The translations under genes were made by a program, and so were the position numbers. From Bacillus sp. V3-13 (GTDB taxonomy: Bacteria; Bacillota; Bacilli; Bacillales; Cytobacillaceae): a DNA stretch of 39,181 nucleotides. The stretch covers positions 1 to 39,181 of the forward strand of contig NZ_PGUZ01000026.1 in the NCBI RefSeq assembly GCF_002860165.1, in the 5' to 3' direction. The notes below the pieces were generated by a model. The model ran no database searches. It saw only the letters and a program-made list of their open reading frames with translations, and was not told where the DNA came from. This document shows, one piece after another, positions 18,083-28,595 of this stretch (the first letter of the stretch is position 1; every line of letters begins with the position of its first letter).

Positions 18083-18283
18083 TTTTTCACCCCGCAGATA
18101 GAAAAAAATGCTTCTATCCTCTTTTTAGTTTGTTTTTTCTAAGCTGAATTTGCACTTCACCGTTATTCCCCATTCTACTATATTGTAAACTTTGATGATA
18201 ACCGAAAAAAGATTGTAATCCAAATTTCATCAAAAAGAAATATACCCCTTTACGGAGGCAGTTTTTAGCGCGGGGAAAGGAAA
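18083..18283. other. murG upstream region, promoter not resolved
   Basis: This AT-rich stretch between the spoVE terminator and murG must carry the murG promoter if the terminator is efficient. TACAAT occurs on the minus strand in two places, but neither has a convincing -35 at 16-18 bases. A 223-codon frame covers this region and part of spoVE; it is a frame shadow without a ribosome binding site. Confidence 0.4.
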
Positions 18284-18316
18284 AGCAACCTTGCCGGCGT
18301 CCATGGCAAGGTTGCT
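18284..18316 (-). terminator. Intrinsic terminator of spoVE
   Basis: AGCAACCTTGCC pairs perfectly with GGCAAGGTTGCT (12 base pairs, 9-base loop). On the minus strand TTTTCCTTTCC follows. It lies 24 bases past the spoVE stop. Confidence 0.82.
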
Positions 18317-18340
18317 GTAGTAGGCAGGCACAAGTATCAG

Positions 18341-19441
18341 TTAGTAGCGGGCATGCCTGCTGATATTCAATAAAACCCCGATTGCCATCAACATGAGCGT
18401 CAATGATGAGCCTCCATAGCTTAAGAACGGAAGCGTGATTCCCGTAACAGGCATCAACCCGGTTACCACCCCAATATTGATCATCACTTGAATAGCAATC
18501 ATTGCGATAATCCCCAGGGCAAGAAAGCTTCCGTAAAGGTCGGGCGCTCCTAAAGCAATCCTTATTCCTCTCCATAATAAGAGCGAGAACAACAAAAGTA
18601 CAAATGAACCGCCTATAAATCCAAGTTCCTCCGCTAAAATGGCAAAAATGAAATCCGTTTGTGGCTCCGGCAAATAAAAGAATTTTTGCCTGCTTTCGCC
18701 GAGACCGAGTCCAAATAATCCGCCAGGGCCGATCGCATAGAGTGACTGAATGATTTGAAACCCCGTTCCCCGCGGGTCTGCCCAAGGATCGAGAAACGAT
18801 GTGATCCGCTGCATTCGATACGGTGCAGAGAGGACCAGGCCGACAAATCCGGCAATACCAATCAGCCCGAGCCCAACAAAATGGCTAATTCGTGCCCCGG
18901 CAATAAAAATCATCACAACACATGTTCCAACCATGACGGTGCCTGTCCCTAAATCGGGCTGGAGCATGATCAGGGCGAATGCCGTAAAAACGAGTGATAA
19001 CGAAGGAACAAGCCCTTTTTTAAAAGAGGTGATCAGCTTTTGCCGCTCGGAAAGAAACTTGGCAAGGAAGACGATCATCGCCAGCTTCATAAACTCTGAG
19101 GGCTGAATCGAAAACGCGCCTACCCCGATCCAGCTTCGCGAACCATTTCGTTCGGTACCGATACCGGGAATTAACACAACGAGCAAGAGTACAAAACAAA
19201 TAAGCATAATCACCTTCGCCCATGTTTTCCACGCCCAGTAATCAATGTTCATAATAAAAAACATTGCGATGATGCCAACGCCGGCAAAAAGCATTTGCCG
19301 TTTCGCAAAGAAAAAAGAATCTTTGAATCGAAAATCCGCCTGAACAGCGCTTGCACTGTACACCATGATCAGTCCGACTGCAAGCAAAGTAAAGGTAACA
19401 ATTATTAAAATTAGATCGGGAGTTGATTTTTTAGACGGCAA
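18341..19441 (-). CDS. spoVE: Stage V sporulation SEDS glycosyltransferase SpoVE
   Basis: SpoVE (366 residues, the same length as in B. subtilis) is a SEDS-family polymerase with about ten membrane helices. It works with SpoVD to make spore cortex peptidoglycan. Conserved segments include NGSRSWIGVGAFSIQPSEF, LQPDLGTG (catalytic aspartate), PEPQTDFIFAILAEELGF and GITLPFLSYGGSS. The start is a TTG at 19439-19441 with GAGGTG 7 bases upstream; the longer frame to 19462 would place its start before this site. An SEDS protein in this dcw position could in principle serve as FtsW, but the close identity to SpoVE favours the sporulation role. Confidence 0.95.
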   Translation of the reverse strand: MPSKKSTPDLILIIVTFTLLAVGLIMVYSASAVQADFRFKDSFFFAKRQMLFAGVGIIAMFFIMNIDYWAWKTWAKVIMLICFVLLLVVLIPGIGTERNGSRSWIGVGAFSIQPSEFMKLAMIVFLAKFLSERQKLITSFKKGLVPSLSLVFTAFALIMLQPDLGTGTVMVGTCVVMIFIAGARISHFVGLGLIGIAGFVGLVLSAPYRMQRITSFLDPWADPRGTGFQIIQSLYAIGPGGLFGLGLGESRQKFFYLPEPQTDFIFAILAEELGFIGGSFVLLLFSLLLWRGIRIALGAPDLYGSFLALGIIAMIAIQVMINIGVVTGLMPVTGITLPFLSYGGSSLTLMLMAIGVLLNISRHARY

Positions 19442-19470
19442 TGCTATACACCTCGACTGCAAGTTTTGAG

Positions 19471-19478
19471 CCTGTATG
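19471..19478 (-). promoter_or_regulatory. Candidate sigma-E -10 element for spoVE
   Basis: CATACAGG on the minus strand resembles the sigma-E -10 CATACANT, 29 bases upstream of the TTG start. The upstream -35 (KMATATT) is poor, so this rests on the -10 and on the known sigma-E control of B. subtilis spoVE. Confidence 0.35.
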
Positions 19479-19545
19479 TACTATTTATAGCATTCCCTGG
19501 AATCGGCCTTACACAGATTGGGCCATTCCGGCAGCGGACAAGCTC

Positions 19546-20898
19546 TTATTTAAGCTTATGCACTGCGTTTATAAAAATGTCTCCCCTGACTTCAAAAGTT
19601 TTGTATTGATCCCAGCTGGCACATGCAGGTGACAAGAGGATGACATCGCCTGGAGCGGAAAGCCCGTAAGCGACGGGAACTGCTTTTTCCACATTATCGA
19701 CACTCTCAATTATTTTTATTCCTGCAGCCCGGCCTGCCTCTTGTATTTTTCCTGACGTCTCGCCAAAAGTAATCAATGCTTTAACATTTGTTAAATAAGG
19801 AACGAGTTCCGAAAAACCATTGCCGCGATCAAGTCCGCCGGCGAGAAGAATGACCGGGGCTTCAAAAGCAGATAACGCCTTTGATGCTGCAAGGACATTT
19901 GTCGCTTTAGAATCGTTAAAAAAGGATCTGCCATTGATCGACTCGACAAATTGAAGACGATGCTTAACACCGGTAAATGTGGTGAGCACCTTTCTGACAG
20001 CTTTATTATCAACACCTGAAAGCTTGGCCGCCGCAACAGCAGCCAGGATGTTTTCAAGGTTATGGCTGCCCGGCAAAGCAACTTCCTCGACCGCCATAAT
20101 CTCTTCACCTTTAAAGTAAATGATGCCATTTTTCGCATATGCACCATTTGCAAGTTCCTTTTCGATAGAAAATGGAACAAGTGAAGCTTTCGTCTCCAAC
20201 GCAATAGCGACAGTCTTTTCCTGGTCAGCGTTGTATATAAAGTAATCCTCTTCGGTTTGATTGCGGGCAATATTCGCCTTTGCCTGCTCATATTCTTCCC
20301 TTGTTCCATGATAATCAAGATGCGCATCATAAATGTTAGTCAAAATCGCTATCTTTGGCTTAAAAGTATCAATGCCCATCAGTTGGAACGACGAGAGCTC
20401 AATCACGATCGTTTGATTGTCTGTAGCCTTCTGGGCGACACCTGAAGCTACAGTGCCAATATTCCCTGCGATTAACGGAGCTTTTTTTCCAGCCTCAAGC
20501 ATCTCAAACACCAGTGTAGTCGTCGTTGTTTTTCCATTAGTGCCGGTAATACCTATAAATGGTGCTTCAGAAATTTGGTAGGCAAGTTCGACTTCAGTGA
20601 TAACCGGAATGCCTCTTTCAATGGCGCCGGTTATCATTGGGTTGCGATAGGGAATGCCGGGATTTTTAACAATTAATTCAAAACCTTCATCGAGCAGCTC
20701 AATTGGGTGGTCGCCACAGACTACTTTAATGCCCTGCTCCAAAAGTCCTTGCGCTTCCGGATTTTCAGATAACGGCTTGTAATCATTGACGGTGACGAAC
20801 GCACCGAGCTTATGCAATAGTGAGGCTGCACTCACACCGCTCTTTGCCAGGCCCAAAACCAATATTTTTTTATGGACATATTGTTTAATTTGTTTCAA
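19546..20898 (-). CDS. murD: UDP-MurNAc-L-alanine:D-glutamate ligase MurD
   Basis: MurD (450 residues) adds D-glutamate to UDP-MurNAc-L-Ala. The ATP-binding loop [14 protein letters not shown] (about 114-127), the N-terminal Rossmann segment [11 protein letters not shown] and the C-terminal ligase segment FFNDSKATN are clear. The start is a TTG directly after the mraY stop (TAATTG), with GAGGTG 9 bases upstream inside mraY, indicating coupling. Length agrees with the Bacillus family (about 451). Confidence 0.98.
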   Translation of the reverse strand: MKQIKQYVHKKILVLGLAKSGVSAASLLHKLGAFVTVNDYKPLSENPEAQGLLEQGIKVVCGDHPIELLDEGFELIVKNPGIPYRNPMITGAIERGIPVITEVELAYQISEAPFIGITGTNGKTTTTTLVFEMLEAGKKAPLIAGNIGTVASGVAQKATDNQTIVIELSSFQLMGIDTFKPKIAILTNIYDAHLDYHGTREEYEQAKANIARNQTEEDYFIYNADQEKTVAIALETKASLVPFSIEKELANGAYAKNGIIYFKGEEIMAVEEVALPGSHNLENILAAVAAAKLSGVDNKAVRKVLTTFTGVKHRLQFVESINGRSFFNDSKATNVLAASKALSAFEAPVILLAGGLDRGNGFSELVPYLTNVKALITFGETSGKIQEAGRAAGIKIIESVDNVEKAVPVAYGLSAPGDVILLSPACASWDQYKTFEVRGDIFINAVHKLK

Positions 20899-21873
20899 TT
20901 ACAACCACACCTCTATATAGATTCCCAGTATCGCAAATAAAAGACCAACCGCCCAGAAAGTGACGACCACCCGCCATTCCGACCATCCGACAAGCTCGTA
21001 ATGGTGATGAAGGGGGCTCATCCGGAAGATTCTTTTACCTGTCGTTTTAAAGGAAATTACTTGCAAAATAACAGATAAAGTTTCAATAACAAAAACTCCA
21101 CCAATGACAATCAAAATGACTTCCAGTTTTGTTACGATGGCGAGGGCGGCAATCGCCCCTCCCAATGCGAGCGAGCCTGTATCCCCCATAAAAACCTTGG
21201 CGGGATGGGCATTAAAGACAAGGAAGCCAAGCACGGCGCCGACGACAGCCACCGAAAAAATCGCTGCCTCAAATTGCGACTGGTTCCATGCCATTACAGC
21301 AAAAGCCCCAAATGCGATCGCAGTGCTGCCCGAAACGAGCCCATCCAGTCCATCAGTAAGATTCACCGCATTTGAAAAACCAACCATCCAAAAAATGATA
21401 AATAGAATATAAAACACGCCTAGCTCAATCGAATAATCAAAATAAGGAATATTTACTGCCGTGGAAAAATCGTTTTGTTTTAATACGAAATAGAAGACAG
21501 CCGATATGATCATTTGTCCAAGCAGCTTTTGCTTTGATGTCAGCCCCAAATTTCTTTTCATGACGACTTTAATAAAATCATCAAGAAAACCAAGAAGGCC
21601 GAAGCCAAGCGTAACAAGCAGCAACAGGTAAGTTTCGACCGTTGCGCCGGAAAATTTGTTCGTCATCACCAGCGTTGTGACGGTGACGGCTGCCAATATC
21701 ATAATCCCGCCCATTGTGGGCGTTCCGGATTTCTTTTGGTGTGACTGTGGGCCCTCTTCGCGAATGCTTTGTCCAAATTTCAACCTTCTTAAGAAGGGGA
21801 TAAAAATAGGAGACAGCAACACCGTGATCAAAAAGGCCATCAGTATTGTGAAAAAAATAACTTGCTCGAGCAT
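20899..21873 (-). CDS. mraY: Phospho-MurNAc-pentapeptide transferase MraY
   Basis: MraY (324 residues, the same as B. subtilis) moves phospho-MurNAc-pentapeptide to undecaprenyl phosphate, forming lipid I. It has ten membrane helices with the catalytic motifs FLDDFIKV and [12 protein letters not shown] and the histidine segment [13 protein letters not shown] chose the ATG at 21871-21873 because GGAGGAGGGGAT precedes it; the frame extends 15 codons upstream into that site. It abuts murD. Confidence 0.98.
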   Translation of the reverse strand: MLEQVIFFTILMAFLITVLLSPIFIPFLRRLKFGQSIREEGPQSHQKKSGTPTMGGIMILAAVTVTTLVMTNKFSGATVETYLLLLVTLGFGLLGFLDDFIKVVMKRNLGLTSKQKLLGQMIISAVFYFVLKQNDFSTAVNIPYFDYSIELGVFYILFIIFWMVGFSNAVNLTDGLDGLVSGSTAIAFGAFAVMAWNQSQFEAAIFSVAVVGAVLGFLVFNAHPAKVFMGDTGSLALGGAIAALAIVTKLEVILIVIGGVFVIETLSVILQVISFKTTGKRIFRMSPLHHHYELVGWSEWRVVVTFWAVGLLFAILGIYIEVWL

Positions 21874-22033
21874 TTTATCCCCTCCTCCCCCGGTTCCCGA
21901 CTTGGAACGATGGATCAAAACGCTGAGCCATCACAGCTATATCATATGTAGCTTCATTTTCATTAAGAAGCTTTTTATCCGAAAAAAGAATTTTAATCAT
22001 ATTAATCCTGGTATCCTCTCTCTAAACCTTTAG

Positions 22034-22068
22034 CGGCTGATTGTTTCAGTTTGGTCCAAACTCAGCCG
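22034..22068 (-). other. Stem-loop overlapping the murE stop codon
   Basis: CGGCTGA (22034-22040) pairs with TCAGCCG (22062-22068), with an inner palindrome AGTTTGG/CCAAACT. The murE stop codon (22062-22064) is in one arm. No T run follows, so it is more likely a processing or stability hairpin than a terminator. The 188-base murE-mraY gap holds nothing else clear. Confidence 0.5.
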
Positions 22069-23531
22069 TTCTGCCGTTCCTCTATCGCTTCTCGCGCAAC
22101 AACCCGATCGTCGAAGTCAAATACTTCGTTGCCGATTTGCTGATACGTTTCATGGCCTTTTCCGGCTATTAAAATGACATCACCCTCCCGCGCATGTGCC
22201 ACCGCGTACCTGATCGCTTCTTTTCTATCTATGATAGCCAAATACTGCTCGCCGCTAACACCCATTTCCATTTCTTTGATAATGTCGGCGGGATTTTCAC
22301 TTCTCGGGTTGTCGGAGGTGAAAATCGCGTCTGTCGCATAACGGCAGGCAATTTGCGCCATGAGCGGCCGTTTTGTCCGGTCCCGGTCTCCGCCGCAGCC
22401 AACGACAACGAAAATCCTGTTCTTGGCAAATTGTTTTACAGTCTTCAAGACATTTTCAAGGCTGTCAGGCGTATGGGCGTAATCCACAATGACAGCGTAA
22501 TTTTGCCCGGCATCCACCGGTTCAAAACGTCCTGCCACTCCTTTTACCTGCTCTACAGACCGGATCGCACCATCCAGGTCTATTTCCGACACAAGCGCAG
22601 CCGAAATGCTTGCCAGTACGTTATAAACACTGAATTTTCCAATCAGCTGCAAGGACACTTTTCTGATCCCGAGCGGTGTTACTAAATCAAACTCGGTCCT
22701 GCCTGAAGTCATTCTCAAATTGATAGCCTGGATATCGGCCTGATGATCAATCCCGTACGTGACGACATGAGCGGCGGTCGAGCTTATATATTCAACCGAT
22801 GCCGGATCATCGGCATTCAATACGGCAAACTTTGGATGGTCGTGGTTAAATGAATTTCCCAGCTGGGCAAAAAGCAGTCCCTTCGCCCTCCGGTATTCTT
22901 CCATCGTTTTATGGTAATCAAGATGATCCTGCGAGAGGTTCGTAAATACAGCGACATTATAATCGGTACCATGGACTCTTCCATAGACCAATGCATGGGA
23001 AGATACCTCCATTGCTGCTGTTTCGACCCCTTCGTCGACCATCTTGCGAAATGTGCGCTGAAGCGTGAGGCTTTCAGGTGTTGTATTCTTCACTTCGAAG
23101 GTTTTTGAGCCGATTTTTGTATACATCGTGCCGATCAGCCCGGTCTTTTTTCCCGAGTCGGCGAAAATTTTCTCGATCAGGTGGCTTGTCGTCGTTTTTC
23201 CGTTTGTTCCGGTAATCCCGATCAGATGAAGCTGCTTGCTTGGCTGTCCGTAAAAAGCATCGGCGAGCACAGCCATTGCCCGATATGTATCCTTTACAAC
23301 TATAACCGGAACGTTTAACGGCAGCTCCCTTTCAGCAAGAATCGCGACCGCTCCGTTTTTTACGGCAGATTCGGCAAAGTCATGGCCGTCAAAGGTAAAG
23401 CCGTTAATGCAGATAAACAAGCTTCCCTGCTCAACCTTGCGATTATCATTATGAATAGACGTAATTTCCGGATTTTCCCCCGAAAACTGAACAAAAGGGC
23501 GTAAATGCCCGATCAGTGTATGTAATTTCAT
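22062..23531 (-). CDS. murE: UDP-MurNAc-tripeptide synthetase MurE (meso-DAP adding)
   Basis: MurE (489 residues) adds the third residue of the stem peptide. The ATP loop [14 protein letters not shown] (about 105-118) and the segment TTPESLTLQ are present. The specificity motif DNPRSENP carries the arginine that binds meso-diaminopimelate, so the organism has DAP-type rather than lysine-type peptidoglycan. The carbamoylated-lysine region [19 protein letters not shown] is intact. It lies 305 bases after spoVD, so a separate promoter is likely. Confidence 0.98.
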   Translation of the reverse strand: MKLHTLIGHLRPFVQFSGENPEITSIHNDNRKVEQGSLFICINGFTFDGHDFAESAVKNGAVAILAERELPLNVPVIVVKDTYRAMAVLADAFYGQPSKQLHLIGITGTNGKTTTSHLIEKIFADSGKKTGLIGTMYTKIGSKTFEVKNTTPESLTLQRTFRKMVDEGVETAAMEVSSHALVYGRVHGTDYNVAVFTNLSQDHLDYHKTMEEYRRAKGLLFAQLGNSFNHDHPKFAVLNADDPASVEYISSTAAHVVTYGIDHQADIQAINLRMTSGRTEFDLVTPLGIRKVSLQLIGKFSVYNVLASISAALVSEIDLDGAIRSVEQVKGVAGRFEPVDAGQNYAVIVDYAHTPDSLENVLKTVKQFAKNRIFVVVGCGGDRDRTKRPLMAQIACRYATDAIFTSDNPRSENPADIIKEMEMGVSGEQYLAIIDRKEAIRYAVAHAREGDVILIAGKGHETYQQIGNEVFDFDDRVVAREAIEERQNG

Positions 23532-23836
23532 ATTTTCATATCCTCTCTCATAAAAACAGAGACTTTCACCAGGGAACGGCTGCTACAAGGCATTTTCAGC
23601 CGCAAATAAGGAGCAAAGATCCCTTTTCAATCAAAATGATTTAATATGGCGGTTATTATTTTACATGAAAAGCAGCAATTAAGCCATGCATCTTTTAAAT
23701 TTCCAGCATAAATATAATGTTTTGTACGTTATTCCGAATGCCGTTCATACATTCGGCATTCCCCTCTTAAACGATGACGACTTCTGCCAAATGAGAAATA
23801 GGCGGCGCTATTACACGGGCCGCCTCTCTCCGTTTA
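23532..23836. other. spoVD-murE intergenic region with three stem-loops
   Basis: Reading from spoVD: AGGCGGC/GCCGCCT (23800-23825, 12-base loop) may be a weak spoVD terminator, as TATTTCTC follows. GAATGCCG/CGGCATTC (23736-23761) is a perfect 8-base-pair hairpin without a T run. CGGCTG/CAGCCG (23577-23602) lies in the murE leader. TATATT and TAAAAT are possible murE -10 boxes between them, but I see no good -35. No gene is visible. Confidence 0.55.
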
Positions 23837-25756
23837 TCATTCTTTGTCGTTAAAGTAAAGCCTGATCGTCGAGCCTTCCTTTAATTTTACTCCCGGCTGC
23901 GGGGTTTGTTTGACTACAATATCCCCTTCGCCGCTGGCGTCAATCCTGAAATTCAAGAAAACTTCGCCAAGATCTTTTTTCGAAAACCCGACCAGATCCG
24001 GAACTTCAATCATCGGAACGTCTTCCCATGTGCGCTTCTTCTGGATTTGGTCTTTTCTTGGAGGCACGCCAAGCGCACGCAAGCTGTCACCCATGATGCT
24101 TCCAACAATCGGCGCCGCAACTCTGCCGCCAAATTGAATCGTTCCTTTCGGATTATCGACCGCGACATAAACGACGAGCTGCGGATCATCCGCAGGAGCA
24201 AAGCCAATGAAGGAAACAACATGATTATTTACCAAATATTTTCCGTCTTTTGCCTTTTGGGCTGTACCGGTTTTCCCGCCTACTCTGTACCCGTCGACAA
24301 ACGCCTTGCCGCCAGTTCCCTGTGCGACTACGCTTTCGAGAGCATACCTGATCTTGGCGGATGTTTCTGCGGAAATAACCTTTCTTTTTGCTACCGGTGC
24401 GTTTTTCATGACTATTTCCCCGGTGGATGGATCAATTAGCTCCTTGGCAATATAGGGCTTGTAAAGCGTCCCGCCATTAACGGCCGCCGAAATGGCCGCA
24501 ACCTGCTGGATCGGGGTCACGGACACACCCTGGCCGAAGGCGGTGGTCGCTTGTTCAACAGGGCCGACGCGATCAAGGTTAAAGAGGATGCCCTTTCCTT
24601 CTCCTTGCAGATCAATGCCTGTCTTTTCGCCAAAACCGAAGTTGCGAATATATGAAAAAAGCTTTTCTTTTCCAAGGCGCTCCCCCAGTTCTACAAAGCC
24701 GGGGTTACATGAATTTTGGACGACTTCAAGAAACGTTTGCGAACCGTGGCCGGCCCTCTTCCAGCATCTCAGCCGGGCGCCGCCGACTTTGACAAAACCG
24801 GGATCATGGAAATGGTCCTTTTCGAGGTCCACCTTTCCTTCCTCAATCGCAGCCGCAAGCGTGATAATTTTAAACGTCGAACCCGGTTCATACGTACTCC
24901 AGACGGGCAGGTTGCGGTTGTAGATTTCCGGGGCTACATTTTGGAAATTAGCAGGGTCAAAATCAGGCCTGCTTGCCATAGCCAGGATCTCCCCTGTGTT
25001 CGGGTTCATCGCGATCGCGACAATGCCGTCAGGATTATAAGCAGCTTCCGCAATGTCGAGTTCTCTTTCCACGATCGATTGCACCTTTGAATCAATCGTC
25101 AATTTTAAATCAAGGCCATTGAGCGGCGGCTCATAATCATCACCCATATCCCTCATCCGCCTGCCTTTTGCATCGGAATAAAATTTCACCGCTCCCTTTG
25201 TACCTGTCAGCTCTTTATTATAATAAAGCTCGAGTCCCGTCAGCCCCTGATTATCAATCCCCGCGAAGCCGAGCACATGGGATAAGTATGCCCCGAACGG
25301 GTAATGGCGCTTTGAGTCCTCGCCAATATAAACACCTTCTAAATTAAGTGCTCTGATCTCTTTAGCTTTTTCATGGGATATTTTTCTTCCTTCTTTAAGC
25401 CTTACAATACTTCTAACAACGGTAATTTGTTTATAGATGTTTTCCTTATTCTGATTCAAGGCAGCAGCAAGCTTTTCCGCTGTCATTGCAGGATCAGTCA
25501 GTTGCCTCGGTACAACAAAAACGGTCGGTGCGCTCATATTGGTAGCCAGCTTGATTCCATTTCTGTCGACAATTCCACCGCGCTCCGGCTCAAAGTCAAT
25601 GTTCCTGCTCCATAAACTTCTGGCTTTATCCGTCAGCATGTCCCCCATTAAAAACTGAACATAGCCGAGACGGATGTCGATAATCAAGAAAATCAAGATC
25701 CCTGCCAGCAGTGCAACCATCAGTCTTTTTCGCACGGTCACATTTGATACACGCAT
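23837..25756 (-). CDS. spoVD: Stage V sporulation transpeptidase SpoVD (class B PBP)
   Basis: SpoVD (639 residues from the chosen start) is the mother-cell class B penicillin-binding protein for cortex synthesis, paired with SpoVE. One N-terminal membrane helix (about 13-33) precedes the dimerisation domain and the transpeptidase domain. The active-site serine S293 is in EPGSTFKI, followed by SCN and KTGTAQ. One PASTA domain closes the protein. I chose the ATG at 25754-25756 (MRVSNVTVRKRL), as in B. subtilis, with AAGGAGG upstream; the frame is open 12 codons further. It follows pbpB, from which it presumably arose by duplication. Confidence 0.96.
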   Translation of the reverse strand: MRVSNVTVRKRLMVALLAGILIFLIIDIRLGYVQFLMGDMLTDKARSLWSRNIDFEPERGGIVDRNGIKLATNMSAPTVFVVPRQLTDPAMTAEKLAAALNQNKENIYKQITVVRSIVRLKEGRKISHEKAKEIRALNLEGVYIGEDSKRHYPFGAYLSHVLGFAGIDNQGLTGLELYYNKELTGTKGAVKFYSDAKGRRMRDMGDDYEPPLNGLDLKLTIDSKVQSIVERELDIAEAAYNPDGIVAIAMNPNTGEILAMASRPDFDPANFQNVAPEIYNRNLPVWSTYEPGSTFKIITLAAAIEEGKVDLEKDHFHDPGFVKVGGARLRCWKRAGHGSQTFLEVVQNSCNPGFVELGERLGKEKLFSYIRNFGFGEKTGIDLQGEGKGILFNLDRVGPVEQATTAFGQGVSVTPIQQVAAISAAVNGGTLYKPYIAKELIDPSTGEIVMKNAPVAKRKVISAETSAKIRYALESVVAQGTGGKAFVDGYRVGGKTGTAQKAKDGKYLVNNHVVSFIGFAPADDPQLVVYVAVDNPKGTIQFGGRVAAPIVGSIMGDSLRALGVPPRKDQIQKKRTWEDVPMIEVPDLVGFSKKDLGEVFLNFRIDASGEGDIVVKQTPQPGVKLKEGSTIRLYFNDKE

Positions 25757-25938
25757 ATTTGAACGAACCTCCTTGTAGTCCTGTTTAAACAAAAGGACTA
25801 AACTGACAGCCAGTTTAATCCCCTGTTAAAACCGAATCGATCAACAAATCCTCTGTATCCCGGGTTTGTTTCACGGTTATGGCTCGTTCATTTATATGCT
25901 TGTACAATTACGTTTAGAACGGTTCTTGCCTCCTGAGA

Positions 25939-28209
25939 TCAGTCCTGCACGTTTTCTTCAGTTTCTGCTTCTTCGCCTGTTTCATCCGGCTTGCCAGCTG
26001 CATCTGGTTCCACTGCTTCAGCTGACTCCGCTGCTTCTCCGGCTTTTTGTTCTTTGTCAAGCTGTCCGGGCGTTTCGAGATGGACAATTAAATATTCGCC
26101 TTCTGCGAGAGCAGCACCTGGCGGCAAACTTTGCTCGGCGACATATCCGTTCCCTGTTACATTGAGCTTAAGATTGGCTATTTTCGCAAAGCTCATCACT
26201 TCGCGGCGCGACCAGCCTTTCATGTCCGGAACTTCAAGCTCGCCTTCTGTACGAATAAATACCCTTTCTCCGGCAAGAACGTTGGCTCCTTTTCCGGGAA
26301 GCTGGGCCGTTACATTTGTTCCATTGCCCATCGTTACAATGTCAAAGCCGCTTGTTTTTAAAGTTTCCTGCGCATTGGCGACGTTTGTATTGACGAGATC
26401 CGGCATTTTATTTACTTTTGGCACGTTCTGCTGGACCGATTCAATATTCAAGTATTGCAGGCTGCTTTTCATTACGGGTTTAAAAATTTCTGAAACAGGT
26501 TTCGAACCTTCGAAGTAACTAGCTACTTCTGGCTGCTGGACCGCAACATACATGATCAATTCTGGATTGTCCGTTGGAGCCATTCCCAAAAATGAAAAAA
26601 TATAGTCTTGCTTGCCTTTCAAGTATCCACCGGAACCGGAAATCTCGGCAGTTCCCGTTTTCCCAGCGACATCGTAACCATCAATTTGGTAGCGCTCGTG
26701 CCCTGTACCTTTTTCAGATGTGATAACCGTTTCAAGAATATCTCTTACCTCTTTTGCTGTCTCAGCCGAGATCGGCTGACCAGTCACCTCCGGCTGGGAA
26801 TCCTCGATCACCTTGCCTGTCTTCGAATCCACGATTTTATCGATGACATGGGGCTTGAGCATTTTGCCGTCATTGGCAACCGCAATTGCAGCCTGAATTT
26901 GTTGAATCGGCGTGATTGCCGTTCCCTGTCCATACGCCGTCGTAATTTTGTCAATCGGGTAAGTATAGACGATTTTACTTGATACTTCGTTTGGCAAGTC
27001 AATGCCGGTTGGCTTGTCCAGGCCAAACTTCGTTAAGTATTCGCGGTATCTGTCAAATCCAAGCTGCTCAGCAGCGATTTTTGCAAACGCAACGTTTGAT
27101 GACCGCTGGACTCCCTCCAGGTAGGTGATTGATCCCCAGCCATGACCATTATGATCACCAATCTCAGCTGAGTTCTGTGTAACTTTGTATCTTCCTGATT
27201 GATAATAAGCATTACCGTTGAAGACTTTTTCCTGCACTGCAGCAGCAAGCGTAAAAATCTTCATCGTCGAACCAGGCTCAAACGAAGTTTCGATTGCTTC
27301 GTTATACCATGATTTTTCAAGCCCTTCCCTTGTTTTCGGATGGAAGGTCGGACGCTGGGCCATCGCCAAAATTTCTCCTGTTTTCGGATCTGCTACAATC
27401 GCAACGATTTTCTTCGGCTTATATTCTTTATCGACCTTGCTGATCGCGTCCTCTAAAAATGTTTGAATTTTTTTATCCAGTGTTAAATAAACATCTTTGC
27501 CATTTTCAGCCGGGGTAATTTGTTCCTTGCCATCCGGGAGTAAAAATCCCCATCTGTCACCCTGATATTGAACAATTCCCGGTTTCCCCCTTAGAATGGT
27601 ATCAAGCTGCTGCTCCAAACCGAGCTTTCCAACTGAGGAAACTGCCCCATTTTCACCTTCCTGTTTTTCAACAAAACCGACGACATGGGAAGAGAAGACA
27701 CCGTTTGGATAAAAGCGCTTCATATCTCTCATAAAAATGATCCCCGGCAGCTTCAACGCTTCGATCTGCTCCTTTGTATCACGCGAGATATCACTGCCCG
27801 CTTTTCCAAACTCGACTTGAAACACACCCTCTTTTGTCAGCTGTTTATAGATTTCCGCCTCACTTAAATCAATAAACCTTGAGAGTTCCCTCGCTGTTGT
27901 TTTCGGATCTGTCACATGCTGTGGTTTTTTTGGGTCGGTCGTCATTGAGTCATTCAAAATGGCTGCCAGAGTATAGGAAGTCGTATCCTCTGCAATAGTC
28001 TCACCGTTGCGGTCATATATCGTTCCGCGCTTTGCTTCCAACACTTTTTCTTTTGTATGTTTGAGCTCCGCTCTGGCTGCAAGTGCCTGCCCGCCTACTT
28101 CACCGGTCCATTGAATGGAAACAAACCTGTATATTAAGACAAAAAAGAGCAAGCTGAATATAATAAATAATCCCGCTGCTCCCGCATTCATATTAGGCTG
28201 CTTCCTCAT
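25939..28209 (-). CDS. pbpB: Divisome transpeptidase PBP 2B
   Basis: PBP 2B (756 residues) is the class B transpeptidase of vegetative septation. It has one membrane helix (about 12-32), a dimerisation domain, and a transpeptidase domain with S314 in EPGSTMKI, SSN and KTGTAE. Two PASTA domains follow (about 585-710). After them is a C-terminal tail of roughly 45 residues rich in Glu and Ala (QLDKEQKAGEAAESAEAVE onward), which makes it about 40 residues longer than the B. subtilis protein (716). The ATG overlaps the ftsL stop by one base (TAATG). Confidence 0.97.
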   Translation of the reverse strand: MRKQPNMNAGAAGLFIIFSLLFFVLIYRFVSIQWTGEVGGQALAARAELKHTKEKVLEAKRGTIYDRNGETIAEDTTSYTLAAILNDSMTTDPKKPQHVTDPKTTARELSRFIDLSEAEIYKQLTKEGVFQVEFGKAGSDISRDTKEQIEALKLPGIIFMRDMKRFYPNGVFSSHVVGFVEKQEGENGAVSSVGKLGLEQQLDTILRGKPGIVQYQGDRWGFLLPDGKEQITPAENGKDVYLTLDKKIQTFLEDAISKVDKEYKPKKIVAIVADPKTGEILAMAQRPTFHPKTREGLEKSWYNEAIETSFEPGSTMKIFTLAAAVQEKVFNGNAYYQSGRYKVTQNSAEIGDHNGHGWGSITYLEGVQRSSNVAFAKIAAEQLGFDRYREYLTKFGLDKPTGIDLPNEVSSKIVYTYPIDKITTAYGQGTAITPIQQIQAAIAVANDGKMLKPHVIDKIVDSKTGKVIEDSQPEVTGQPISAETAKEVRDILETVITSEKGTGHERYQIDGYDVAGKTGTAEISGSGGYLKGKQDYIFSFLGMAPTDNPELIMYVAVQQPEVASYFEGSKPVSEIFKPVMKSSLQYLNIESVQQNVPKVNKMPDLVNTNVANAQETLKTSGFDIVTMGNGTNVTAQLPGKGANVLAGERVFIRTEGELEVPDMKGWSRREVMSFAKIANLKLNVTGNGYVAEQSLPPGAALAEGEYLIVHLETPGQLDKEQKAGEAAESAEAVEPDAAGKPDETGEEAETEENVQD

Positions 28210-28562
28210 TAATCCTGCACAACCTTCACATTATTTTCATTAAGCTTTAAACCAAGCTTCTCTGCTTCTGCCCTGATACGTTCAGATGTACTTAACTCTT
28301 CCACTTGATTTTCCAGGTCACCATTTACTTTTTGCTGTTCCTGGATGGAGCTTTCAAGAACCTGAATATCTTTGTTCACTTCGTAAATGGCTGCCTGGCT
28401 TGAAACAATATGTATGGCACCCATACTGATCACCGCAGCAAATACGATTCCAAGAAATTTTTCACCAGGGGTCAGCCATGGTCTTTTCACCGATGCTTTT
28501 TTTGGTACTTCAACATGCCGCTGTTGTTGCTCTTGCTGTAACTTTCTTGCTAAATTACTCAT
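28209..28562 (-). CDS. ftsL: Cell division protein FtsL
   Basis: FtsL (117 residues; B. subtilis 117) is a short bitopic protein with a basic cytoplasmic tail (about 1-34), one membrane helix (about 36-55) and an extracellular leucine-zipper-like coiled coil (about 58-105). It forms the DivIB-DivIC-FtsL complex that controls the septal synthase. It overlaps pbpB by one base, so the two are coupled, and follows rsmH by 33 bases. Confidence 0.95.
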   Translation of the reverse strand: MSNLARKLQQEQQQRHVEVPKKASVKRPWLTPGEKFLGIVFAAVISMGAIHIVSSQAAIYEVNKDIQVLESSIQEQQKVNGDLENQVEELSTSERIRAEAEKLGLKLNENNVKVVQD

Positions 28563-28595
28563 CTTTTCCCCTCCGATTCAAAAATTCATTTCTTT

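Noticed and set aside
18114-18785. 223-codon minus-strand frame overlapping spoVE
   Set aside because: It is a shadow frame of spoVE with Cys/Arg/His-rich composition, and it crosses the spoVE terminator.
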